Below, piece after piece: positions 31,833-39,637 of a DNA stretch of 64,000 bases. Under the pieces are notes generated by a model. That model was not told the origin of the DNA. It saw nothing but the letters and a program-made list of their open reading frames with translations, and made no database searches. The DNA comes from Amycolatopsis vastitatis. GTDB lineage: Bacteria; Actinomycetota; Actinomycetes; Mycobacteriales; Pseudonocardiaceae. The translations under genes were made by a program, and so were the position numbers. Each line of letters starts with the position of its first letter. Position 1 is the first letter of the stretch. Location: assembly GCF_002234595.1 (NCBI RefSeq), contig NZ_NMUL01000011.1:1-64000 (forward strand), in the 5' to 3' direction.

Positions 31833-34553
31833 TCAGGGCCGGGTTGTTGCCGGGCTGACCGCGTTGAGGTGGCGCCGGGTGGCCGCGAGGGCGAGGCGGG
31901 CGTGTTCACTCGCGCCGACCTGGGCGACGAGCATGGCGCGGGGGATCTCCAATGTGTAAGGAATTCCGAGTGGGAGAGCGGCGAGGATGCCGGGCACGTC
32001 GAGCCCGCCCTCACCGGGGAACAGGCGCTCGAAGCGGGCGGTGTAGATCAGTCCGGCGGTCGTGGCGGGGATTTCGCCGGGCGCGTCGCAGACGTGGGCG
32101 AAGTGGAACCACTCACGCGGTAGCTCGCGGAGTTCGTCGATGCTGGAGCCGGAGCGGGCGAAGTGCAGTACGTCGATCAGGAGGCCGGCGTTGGGCCGGT
32201 CGGCGGCGCGCAGGACGCGGACGGCCTCGGTGAGGTCGCCGGTTTCGGTCCAGGACGGGAACTCCAGGTCGAGGGTCAGCCCGAGCGGGCGGGCCAGGTC
32301 GCACAGTTCGGTGAAGTGGTCGACCTTGCGGACCGGGTCGGGGTCGGGCAGTTGCGTGATGACGTGCCGCGCGCCCAGTTCGGCGCCGGCTTCGAGGACG
32401 CGCCGGAAGTCGCGTGGCTCGTCGGTGGGGCCGATCCGGGCGAGCTCGATGTCGAGGACCTCGATCCCCGTGGCCGCCAGGCGTGCCTTCGTCGCGCGCA
32501 TGAGCGCGGGATCGGTGGCCAGCGGGTAGTGCGGTTCCTCCCGGGTCACCCGGGTCAGGCGCAGGCCGACGTAGCGATAGCCGGCGTTCGCCGCCGCGGC
32601 CACGAGTTCGGGCGGGGACAGGCTCAGCGCGGTCAGGTGGGCCAGGGAGTAGTCGTGCCCGTGGTCGTGCGCGTCCGCCGTCTCCCGGAGGGCGTTCAGC
32701 CGGCTGCGGCGGTGCGCGGCCATGCGCACGGGGGTGTTGGCCGCGCCGTACCCGGCGTAGTCGTCGACGCGTTGCACCACTTCGAAGAACACTCGTGAGC
32801 CGACGATCTCGGTGTAGAAGTGGAGGTACTCGCCGTGCTCGTCGCGGTCGTAGAGCACCGATTGCGCGCGCAGGGTGGCGAGCAGCTCGGCCGGCAGGGC
32901 GAGGCGGGCGTCGAGGTCGTCGTAGTAGTTGTCCGGGATGCGCAGCACGCTTCCGCCGGCGGCCCTCGCGGCGGCGAAGATGTCGCCGGTGGTGAACGCG
33001 ACGTGCTGGGGGTTGGGGACCGCGGGCGCCCAGTCGCCCCGGCGCAGCGATGCGGTGTTGAGGGTGATCCGGACGTGGTGGGCCGGATCGCTCGCCGCCC
33101 GGCTGCGGATCAGCCCGAACGGCGCGGTCAGCTCGACGGTGCGATCCGGTTCGAGCCCGAGCACCGATCGGTAGAACAGCGAGCTCTGGTCGAAGTCGTC
33201 AACCGACTCGGTGAGGGACACGTGGTCGGTACCGGTCAGCAGGGCCGGCGGGATCGCGTTGCCGGTGGGGACGAAGTCGTCCGGCCAGCTGTCGTTGCGG
33301 CAGAAGAAGATCTCCATGCCGTCGGGCGCGGCCACCGAGGACAGGTCCGCCTCTTCGGGCCGGCGGACGCGGGGCAGCACGGGTGCCAGGAGGCGTTCGG
33401 CACGCCGGGCCGAACCGGCTGGGTCGCTGCTTTCCAGTGCCAGTGCGGAAATCATCGCCGTCCCCGGGGCGACCGTCCGTTGTGACCCGTGGTTCAGCAG
33501 GATCCTGGCCTCGCCCTGCTGCCACAGCTGGACGGGTTTGGAGCGGTGCTGCCCGGTGTGGGTGAACCCGAGCCTCGTCAGCGTGTGCGCCATCGCCGGG
33601 CCCGACACCTCGTCCACGGTGAGCTCGGTGAACACGTGCCCGCCGAGCAGGGACGCCGGCGGAAGGCCGCTCATCACGACCGACTCCTGCATGGCGAGCA
33701 GCGAGCGCATCGCGTCGACGGCCGCGTGCCACGGGTCGGTCTGGCGGTAGACGTCGTTGAACACCTCGAGCGACAGCGGGCCCTCGTAGCCGGTCGCGAG
33801 CACGTGGCCGGCGAAACCGGCGAGGTCGAACGAACCCTGCCCGGGGAACGACCGGTGATGCCGGCTCCACTCCCGCACGTCCATGACGAGGTGCGGGGCG
33901 TCCGCGAGCTGCAGGTGGAAGATCTTCTCCGCGGGCACGACGCGGATTCCCGCGGGATCGCCGCCGCGGGAGAGCACGTGGAAGCTGTCCAGGCAAAGAC
34001 CCAGCGAGGGGTGGCCGGCGCGGCGCACGATCCGCCAGGCGTGCTGGTAGGTGTTGACGAACCGGCCCCAGGCCAAGGCCTCGTAGGCGATCCGCAGCCC
34101 GCGGGCCGCGGCCCGGTCGGCGAGCAGGTGCAGCTGTTCCGCGGCGAGGTCGTCGTCGTCCACCGCGTCGGGTGAGGTGGACGAGCAAACCAGCAAGGTG
34201 TCCGTGCCCAGTTGCTCCAGCACGTCGAACTTCCGCTCGGCGCGGCGGAGATTGGTGGCGAGCACGTCAGGTGGGACGGCCTCGAAGTCGTGGAACGGCT
34301 GGTACAGGTCGATCGACAGGCCGAGCCGGGCGCATTCTTCGCGTACCCGGCTCGGTGACCACGAGGACGCCACGAGGTCCTGTTCGAAGACTTCGATGCT
34401 GCGGAATCCCGCCGCCGCGGCGGCGGACAGCTTGTCGTCGAGGGTGCCGGACAGGCAGGCCGTCGCGATGCCGAGGCGTCGTCGCGTTCCGGCGGTGCCG
34501 GCGGTGCTGAATTCGGGAGACGAGGTCGCGCCGCGGCGCTCAACGGCGAGCAT
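31833..34553 (-). CDS. three-domain 3-dehydroshikimate dehydratase / HPPD-like / TIM-barrel fusion
   Basis: A 906-aa protein. Residues ~27-290 are an AsbF/QuiC-type dehydratase barrel with metal ligands Glu158 (YEALAW), Asp189 (LCLDSFH), Gln215 and Glu263. Residues ~305-610 are an HPPD-like double VOC domain keeping His444, His578 and Glu591. These two match the two-domain enzyme at 42097. Unlike it, the chain continues with a second sugar-isomerase-type barrel (~635-895) with its own Glu764, Asp794/His797, His820 and Glu869. The first domain converts 3-dehydroshikimate to protocatechuate; the role of the third is unknown. ATG 34553 overlaps an aroE stub by 14 bp. Confidence 0.87.
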   Translation of the reverse strand: MLAVERRGATSSPEFSTAGTAGTRRRLGIATACLSGTLDDKLSAAAAAGFRSIEVFEQDLVASSWSPSRVREECARLGLSIDLYQPFHDFEAVPPDVLATNLRRAERKFDVLEQLGTDTLLVCSSTSPDAVDDDDLAAEQLHLLADRAAARGLRIAYEALAWGRFVNTYQHAWRIVRRAGHPSLGLCLDSFHVLSRGGDPAGIRVVPAEKIFHLQLADAPHLVMDVREWSRHHRSFPGQGSFDLAGFAGHVLATGYEGPLSLEVFNDVYRQTDPWHAAVDAMRSLLAMQESVVMSGLPPASLLGGHVFTELTVDEVSGPAMAHTLTRLGFTHTGQHRSKPVQLWQQGEARILLNHGSQRTVAPGTAMISALALESSDPAGSARRAERLLAPVLPRVRRPEEADLSSVAAPDGMEIFFCRNDSWPDDFVPTGNAIPPALLTGTDHVSLTESVDDFDQSSLFYRSVLGLEPDRTVELTAPFGLIRSRAASDPAHHVRITLNTASLRRGDWAPAVPNPQHVAFTTGDIFAAARAAGGSVLRIPDNYYDDLDARLALPAELLATLRAQSVLYDRDEHGEYLHFYTEIVGSRVFFEVVQRVDDYAGYGAANTPVRMAAHRRSRLNALRETADAHDHGHDYSLAHLTALSLSPPELVAAAANAGYRYVGLRLTRVTREEPHYPLATDPALMRATKARLAATGIEVLDIELARIGPTDEPRDFRRVLEAGAELGARHVITQLPDPDPVRKVDHFTELCDLARPLGLTLDLEFPSWTETGDLTEAVRVLRAADRPNAGLLIDVLHFARSGSSIDELRELPREWFHFAHVCDAPGEIPATTAGLIYTARFERLFPGEGGLDVPGILAALPLGIPYTLEIPRAMLVAQVGASEHARLALAATRRHLNAVSPATTRP

Positions 34554-34758
34554 GGGCAGCCACCCTTCCTTGCCTGGCTTCCTGGCCGGTGAACACGACG
34601 GTGTTGACCTCGCCCAGCGCCGCCGTGTCGGGGGAGAGGGCATCGAGGTGGGCCGGCCCGAGCTTCCCGGCTTCACGCTCGTGCAGGGGCGGGCTCAGCG
34701 AGGTGCCGATACCCGAACCGATGAGCCTGATGAGGAAACGGCCGTCTCGAGCGGTCAC
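34540..34758 (-). pseudogene. aroE-type shikimate dehydrogenase stub with internal deletion
   Basis: A 72-codon reading frame with a good ribosome-binding site (GGAGG before GTG 34758). It starts like the intact copy at 41172 (IGSGIGTSLSPPLHE, compare IGAGIGPSLSPPLHE), jumps over ~55 residues to HLDALSPDTAALGEVNTVVF, then ends after a short unrelated tail. The catalytic Lys and Asp and the whole NAD domain are missing. The 14-bp stop/start overlap with the dehydratase gene is preserved exactly as in the intact pair, so it may persist as a translational leader. Confidence 0.82.
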
Positions 34759-34776
34759 GCGGCCTCCTTGCCCGTG

Positions 34777-34796
34777 AACGTACTAGGTAGTTACAT
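34777..34796. promoter_or_regulatory. TetR-type operator candidate upstream of the aroE stub
   Basis: AACGTACTAGGTAGTTACAT shares its first ten bases with the site at 41146-41165 upstream of the intact aroE-type gene and lies at a similar distance from the start. Common descent of the two cassettes plus retained control by the local TetR protein is the simplest explanation. Confidence 0.55.
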
Positions 34797-35260
34797 ATAC
34801 GCTCCGGCGCCGGAATAGGGAAGGGCGTGGCGGCGGTAAGCGCTTAATCCTTTGCGAGCAAGGAGGTCCGGCGGTCTGGCCGCCCCGGCCTCGTGCGCCT
34901 GGGCGACGCTCGCCGGCGTCGTCCAGGACGGCCTCCCGGTGCATTGAGGCGATCGGGTGTATTGCGCCCGTGTCGGACTTCGTCCTATTGTTCGTCCCGT
35001 GAGTCGGTTCACTAGGTCCATCTAGCGGACCTTCATCGAGTCGGGAGAGGCGGCGCCTCGACCGCCGGACGGAAGTCAGTCATCGCTGCCATCGTCGGCG
35101 TGGCAGCGACCTTCCGCCGTGCGGACGGGGTACCGGCGTTCTGTGTCCACAAAGGATCTTCCGGCGAGCCCTTCACCCGCACGTTCACTACCCGGGGGCG
35201 AGTACTTCGTCGGCGCTCCAGCCGGCTCCTGGTCCAGCGGCGAGATCGAGGTGTTCCGAA
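34797..35260. other. 464-bp divergent intergenic region
   Basis: No convincing gene is seen between the aroE stub and the first exported hydrolase. It holds a 10-bp palindrome TAAGCGCTTA (34837-34846), reminiscent of LacI-type sites although no lacI gene is in the window, and the inverted repeat at 35014-35032. The rest is GC-rich and unremarkable; short frames here have no ribosome-binding sites or recognisable products. Confidence 0.5.
35014..35032. promoter_or_regulatory. inverted repeat upstream of exported hydrolases, related to the pqq promoter sites
   Basis: AGGTCC-ATCTAGC-GGACCT is a perfect 6-bp inverted repeat with a 7-bp spacer. Its core GGTCC-ATCTAGC-GGACC differs little from GGTCC-GTCTAGT-GG(T/A)AC at 15465-15481 and from the inverted copy there. 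The hydrolase gene starts 229 bp downstream. Confidence 0.55.
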
Positions 35261-36700
35261 GTGCGCGTTTTCCTTGTCACCGCGGCTCTTCTGGCCGGAC
35301 TGGTGACGGGTCCGGCCGCGGCCACCCCAGCGGCGCCGGCGAGCCCGCCGGCCGGCCCGGTGGCCGTGCCTTCGCCGGTGGTCACCGGCCCGATCCCGGC
35401 GAAGGCGCCACCCGGCGACCCTTCCCGCGACTACCCCTTCTTCGCCACCGACCAGAACCTCCGGGCGTACGGGTACGTCGAAGAGGAGTACTTCGTCGAT
35501 GGCACCGCCAACCGCTACACGACCCCGGACGGCGCCACCGGCACGGTCGTCGACGGCGGGCACGGGTACCGGACGAGAATCGTGGTCCGGCGCCCGATCT
35601 CGCCGAAGAAGTTCAATGGCACCGCCGTTGTCGAGTGGTACAACGTGACCAACACGTTCGACTACGAGGTCGTGTGGAGCCGCTCGTTCCGGCACCTGCT
35701 GGAAGCCGGCTACGTCTGGGTCGGCGTCAGTGCCCAGGGCACGGGCGTCCACTCCCCACGCGGGCTCAAGGCATGGAGTCCCGGCCGGTACGGCTCGCTC
35801 GACCTGACCGACGGCGGCACGGTCACCGACGACGCGCTGTCCTACGACGTGTTCAGCCAGGCCGCCCAAGCCCTGCGGCATCCACGCGGCGCGAACCCGG
35901 TGCCGGGACTCGACGTGCGGACGGTGATCGCGACCGGCCAGTCGCAGTCGGCGTCGCGGCTGACCACGTACGCGAACTCCGTCCACCCGATCGCACCGGT
36001 GTACGACGCCATCGCGATCGTCGACGGCGGTGGCCCGGTACGGACCGACCTGACCACGAAGGTGTTCAAGACGGCCGGCGAGTACGACGTGCTCGCCGGC
36101 CAGGCCGCTCGCCGACAGCCCGACACCGGCCGTTTCGTCTACTGGGAGATCGCGGGCGCGTCCCACTCCGACCGGCACGCCTACCTGGTGAACAACCCGA
36201 TCCGGCTCCGCGACGCGGGAGTGTCGGGCCTGCCGGCCGGGCCGACCGCGCCCTGTGTGGCGCCGGCCCGCAGCAACGTGCCCTACGAATACGTGCTCGA
36301 CGCGATGTTCGACCACATCGCCGGCTGGGTCGCCCGCGGCACCCGGCCACCCGCCGCGCCACGGATCGAGGTGACCGACACCTCGACCAGGCCGGCCACG
36401 GCCAACCGGGACGACTACCAGATCATCAAGGGCGGCATCCGGCTCGCCGCGGTCGCCGCGCCGACCGAACGCAACACGGGCTGGAACACCGGCCTCACGC
36501 CCGACCGTGACAGCGCCTGCGCGCAGGGCGGCACCTGGATCCCGTTCGACGGCACCACCTTGCGTGAGCTCTACCCGACCCATGCGCAGTACGTCCGCGC
36601 GGTCCGCCAGGTCACGAACCAGAACGTCCGCGACGGCTTCCTCGTCCAGGCCGACGCCGACGCCACCATCCGCGCCGCCGAAAGGGCTGATGTGCCATGA
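35261..36700 (+). CDS. exported alpha/beta-hydrolase domain protein (first of a pair)
   Basis: A 479-aa protein starting at GTG 35261 with a short signal peptide (VFLVTAALLAGLVTGPAAATPA). The mature chain belongs to a secreted alpha/beta-hydrolase-like family recognised by YVEEEYFVDGTAN, RIVVRRP, NGTAVVEWYNVTNTFD and the nucleophile elbow ATGQSQSASRL. A candidate catalytic His lies in IAGASHSDRHAY. The family looks like esterases acting on extracellular compounds; the substrate is unknown. It overlaps its paralogue at 36697 by 4 bp, and the two are about 40 percent alike by eye. Confidence 0.78.
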   Translation: MRVFLVTAALLAGLVTGPAAATPAAPASPPAGPVAVPSPVVTGPIPAKAPPGDPSRDYPFFATDQNLRAYGYVEEEYFVDGTANRYTTPDGATGTVVDGGHGYRTRIVVRRPISPKKFNGTAVVEWYNVTNTFDYEVVWSRSFRHLLEAGYVWVGVSAQGTGVHSPRGLKAWSPGRYGSLDLTDGGTVTDDALSYDVFSQAAQALRHPRGANPVPGLDVRTVIATGQSQSASRLTTYANSVHPIAPVYDAIAIVDGGGPVRTDLTTKVFKTAGEYDVLAGQAARRQPDTGRFVYWEIAGASHSDRHAYLVNNPIRLRDAGVSGLPAGPTAPCVAPARSNVPYEYVLDAMFDHIAGWVARGTRPPAAPRIEVTDTSTRPATANRDDYQIIKGGIRLAAVAAPTERNTGWNTGLTPDRDSACAQGGTWIPFDGTTLRELYPTHAQYVRAVRQVTNQNVRDGFLVQADADATIRAAERADVP

Positions 36701-38166
36701 GCCGCCGCAAGTACGGCATCGTGCTGGCGATCCTGCTCGGAGTCGCCGGCGTCACGACGACGGCGGCCGCGGCGGGACCGGCCGGTCCGGTCGATCTGGT
36801 CGGTCCTATTCCGGCCACCGCCACGTCCCACCCGTTCAACACGTCCACTGTGGACCTGGCCGGGCACGGGTACGTCGAGCAGGAGTTCTTCGTGCGGGGG
36901 AGGGCCAACGTCTACGACTACGACGCGGCTGGCCGGGTCGTGGTCACCAGGAGCGGTGCCTCGTACGAGAACCGGATCATCGTGCGCCGCCCGGCGGACC
37001 GGCGCGACTTCAACGGCACGGTCGTGGTCGAGCTGATGAACATGACCAACCGCTGGGATCTCGACCGCATGTGGCTGACCTCGCACGACCAGTACCTGCG
37101 CGACGGGACCGCCTACGTCGGTGTCACCAGCGCACCGACCACAGTGGACGCGCTGCGGGCGTTCGACCCGCAACGTTACGCGGCGCTGTCCTGGGCCGAT
37201 CCCACGCCACCGGGTCAGCGGTGCACCGGTACGGCGCTGAATTCCACCGCCACCACCGAGGGCGGCCTGATCTGGGACATCTTCACCCAGGTCGGCGCCG
37301 CGCTGAAAGCCCGAGGCCGGGCCAACCCGATCAGCGGCTTCGACGTGCGGAAGGTGTACGCCACCGGTTATTCGCAGTCCGGCGCCTACCTGATCCGGTA
37401 CCTCAACGCCATTCACCCGCGAGCGCAGGTCTACGACGGGTTCCTGATCGGAGCCGCCGCGGGCGGACCCCGCCCGCTCGGCAAGTGCTCGGCACCCGTT
37501 CCGGTCGCCGACCCCCGCAACATCGTGCGTCCGACGGCGCAACCGGTGATCCGGGTCCAGACCGAGACCGACTTCTACTCCGACGGCGGCTTCTCCCGCC
37601 GCCCGGACGCCGACTCGCGCGACGACCGGTACCGGCTCTACGAGGTGCCCGGGTCCGCTCACGCGTACTCGTACACGGCCAGCTTCGCCCCATCGCCGGA
37701 GGACCTGGCCAAAGCCGGGTTCACCTACAACTACTACAACTGCACCGATCCCGGCCTGAGCACGGACTTCCCGGTGCACTACCTGTTCAACGCCGCACAG
37801 GCGCAGCTGGATCGCTGGGCCCGGCGCGGAACCCCGCCACCGCGGGCGGACCGGATCCAGGTCGACGTCACCGGCCGGACCGTGACCGACCGGTTCGGCA
37901 ACGCGCTCGGCGGTGTCCGCACCCCGTGGCTCGATGTCCCGGTCGCGACTTACTACCCGACGAGCAGTCCCGCGACGACCTGCGGCCTGCAGGGTCATCG
38001 GCTTCCCTTCGACCCGGCGCGGCTGAAGCTCGTCTATCCCGACCACGGGGCGTACGCCCGCCCGTTCATCGCCGAGACCGAACGCCTCGTCGACCAGGGC
38101 TGGCTGACGCGTCCGGACGCCGACGCGGTCATCAACGCGGCAGCGAACTCCAGCGTCCCCGGCTGA
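36697..38166 (+). CDS. exported alpha/beta-hydrolase domain protein (second of a pair)
   Basis: A 489-aa paralogue of the preceding gene with the same layout: signal peptide (ILLGVAGVTTTAAAAGP), YVEQEFFVRGRANVYD, RIIVRRPADRRDFNGTVVVE, nucleophile elbow YATGYSQSGAYLIRY and His in YEVPGSAHAYSY. Extra Cys residues (GQRCTGT, NCTDPG, TCGLQG) suggest disulfides in the extracellular protein. ATG 36697 overlaps the first gene's stop. An MHS transporter gene follows 115 bp later, fitting release of a product that is then imported (inference). Confidence 0.78.
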   Translation: MSRRKYGIVLAILLGVAGVTTTAAAAGPAGPVDLVGPIPATATSHPFNTSTVDLAGHGYVEQEFFVRGRANVYDYDAAGRVVVTRSGASYENRIIVRRPADRRDFNGTVVVELMNMTNRWDLDRMWLTSHDQYLRDGTAYVGVTSAPTTVDALRAFDPQRYAALSWADPTPPGQRCTGTALNSTATTEGGLIWDIFTQVGAALKARGRANPISGFDVRKVYATGYSQSGAYLIRYLNAIHPRAQVYDGFLIGAAAGGPRPLGKCSAPVPVADPRNIVRPTAQPVIRVQTETDFYSDGGFSRRPDADSRDDRYRLYEVPGSAHAYSYTASFAPSPEDLAKAGFTYNYYNCTDPGLSTDFPVHYLFNAAQAQLDRWARRGTPPPRADRIQVDVTGRTVTDRFGNALGGVRTPWLDVPVATYYPTSSPATTCGLQGHRLPFDPARLKLVYPDHGAYARPFIAETERLVDQGWLTRPDADAVINAAANSSVPG

Positions 38167-38212
38167 CAGCGGTACTTGACAAGCTCGCGAGCGCCCTTCA
38201 GTCTCTCTAATT

Positions 38213-38241
38213 AACCGTACGGTACATACCTAACCGGTTAG
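38213..38241. promoter_or_regulatory. two palindromes upstream of the MHS transporter
   Basis: ACCGTACGGT (38214-38223) and CTAACCGGTTAG (38230-38241) are perfect palindromes 41-68 bp before the transporter start, in a local AT-rich patch. AACCGTACGGTACAT resembles the AACGTAC sites at 34777 and 41146. They are likely TetR binding sites. Confidence 0.55.
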
Positions 38242-38281
38242 TTCATTGGACTGTAAGGGTGCATCCGCGGAGGAGAACGAC

Positions 38282-39637
38282 GTGACTGATCGTCCGGACG
38301 GCGCAGTGGGCGCCCCGCCCGCGGGCAAGCCCGCCAAGGCGGCCTTGGCCGCGTGGATCGGCAGCGCGCTCGAGTACTACGACTTCTTCATCTACGGCAC
38401 GGCGGCGGCGCTGGTCTTCAACAAGATCTTCTTCCCGGCCTCGTCGCCGGCCACCGGCACGCTGCTGGCGCTGTCGACCTTCGGCGTCGGCTACGTGTCG
38501 CGGCCGCTCGGCGCGCTGCTGCTGGGGCACCTCGGTGACAAGTTCGGCCGCAAGCGCGTCCTGCTGGCCACCCTGCTGCTGATGGGGCTCTCCACCGTGC
38601 TCGTCGGCTGCCTGCCGAGCTACGGCTCGGTGGGTGTGGCCGCGCCGATCCTGCTGGTCGTGCTGCGGTTGCTGCAGGGCTTGTCCGCTGGCGGTGAGCA
38701 GGCCAGCGCGAACTCCATGAGCCTCGAGCACGCCCCCGAACACCGGCGTGCCTACTACACGAGCTTCACCCTCAGCGGCACCCAAGCCGGCCAGATCCTG
38801 GCCACGGCCGTCTTCCTGCCGGTGGCCGCGCTGCCGCAGGAGGAGTTGCTGTCCTGGGGCTGGCGGGTGCCGTTCTGGCTCAGCGCGGTCGTGGTGCTGG
38901 TGGGCTACTACATCCGCCGTTCACTGGAAGAGACGCCGGTGTTCCAGGAGGAGGTCGCGAGCGGAGAGGTCGCGAAGCTCCCCTTGGCCGTCCTGTTGCG
39001 GGACCATTGGGCCGACGTCCTGCGCGTGGTCGTGGCCGCGTTGATCGCTTCGGTGAGCACGATCTTCACCGTCTACGCGCTCAGCTACGCCGTGAACACG
39101 GTCGGGCTGAGCAGGACGCCCATGCTGTGGGTCGGTGTACTGGCCAATGTCGCCGCCGTGATCACGATCCCGCTGTGGGCGAAGTTCTCCGATCGCTTCG
39201 GCCGCAAGCGGATCTTCATCGCGGGATCACTGGGCTGCGCGATCCTGATCTTCGCGTACCTCGGTGCCATCGCGGCCGGCAGCTATCTGTGGATCTTCGT
39301 CGTCGGCATCGGGATGTTCGGGATCGTCTACACCGCCACGAGTGCCGTGTGGCCGTCGTTCTACGGCGAGATGTTCCCCGCCCGGGTGCGCTTGTCGGGT
39401 ACCGCGATCGGGACCCAGATCGGGTTCGCGATCAGCGGTTTCCTCCCCAGCATCGCGGTCGGGGTCACCGGGACGGGCCGGGGCGCGTGGCTGGGCGTCG
39501 CCGTCTTCACCGCCGCGCTGTGCCTGGTGAACGTGATCGCTGTGGCCACCGGGAAGGAGACCTACCGGGTGCCGACCGCGCAGCTGGGACTCAAGGAGCC
39601 GGCGCCGGATCGGAGCGAGGCCGGCGTCCCGCGGTGA
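38282..39637 (+). CDS. MHS-family (shikimate/dicarboxylate-type) MFS transporter
   Basis: A 451-aa proton symporter with 12 predicted helices. GTG 38282 follows GGAGGAG. The N-terminus AALAAWIGSALEYYDFFIYGTAAAL is the signature of metabolite:H+ symporters such as ShiA. The loop-2 motif LGDKFGRKRVLLATLLLMG and its repeat ADRFGRK-like SDRFGRKRIFI are present, plus RLLQGLSAGGEQASANSM. Its place between exported hydrolases and quinate/shikimate dehydrogenase genes makes hydroaromatic acid uptake the best guess. It overlaps the next gene by 4 bp. Confidence 0.88.
   Translation: MTDRPDGAVGAPPAGKPAKAALAAWIGSALEYYDFFIYGTAAALVFNKIFFPASSPATGTLLALSTFGVGYVSRPLGALLLGHLGDKFGRKRVLLATLLLMGLSTVLVGCLPSYGSVGVAAPILLVVLRLLQGLSAGGEQASANSMSLEHAPEHRRAYYTSFTLSGTQAGQILATAVFLPVAALPQEELLSWGWRVPFWLSAVVVLVGYYIRRSLEETPVFQEEVASGEVAKLPLAVLLRDHWADVLRVVVAALIASVSTIFTVYALSYAVNTVGLSRTPMLWVGVLANVAAVITIPLWAKFSDRFGRKRIFIAGSLGCAILIFAYLGAIAAGSYLWIFVVGIGMFGIVYTATSAVWPSFYGEMFPARVRLSGTAIGTQIGFAISGFLPSIAVGVTGTGRGAWLGVAVFTAALCLVNVIAVATGKETYRVPTAQLGLKEPAPDRSEAGVPR

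Noticed and set aside
35119..36510. 463-codon frame on the plus strand overlapping the first exported hydrolase
   Set aside because: A shifted-frame shadow rich in Arg and Pro; the hydrolase frame has a signal peptide and nucleophile motif.
39007..39633. Upstream extension of the lactonase frame through the transporter gene
   Set aside because: It has low-complexity translation and no ribosome-binding site; GTG 39634 in the GTGA overlap is the natural start.
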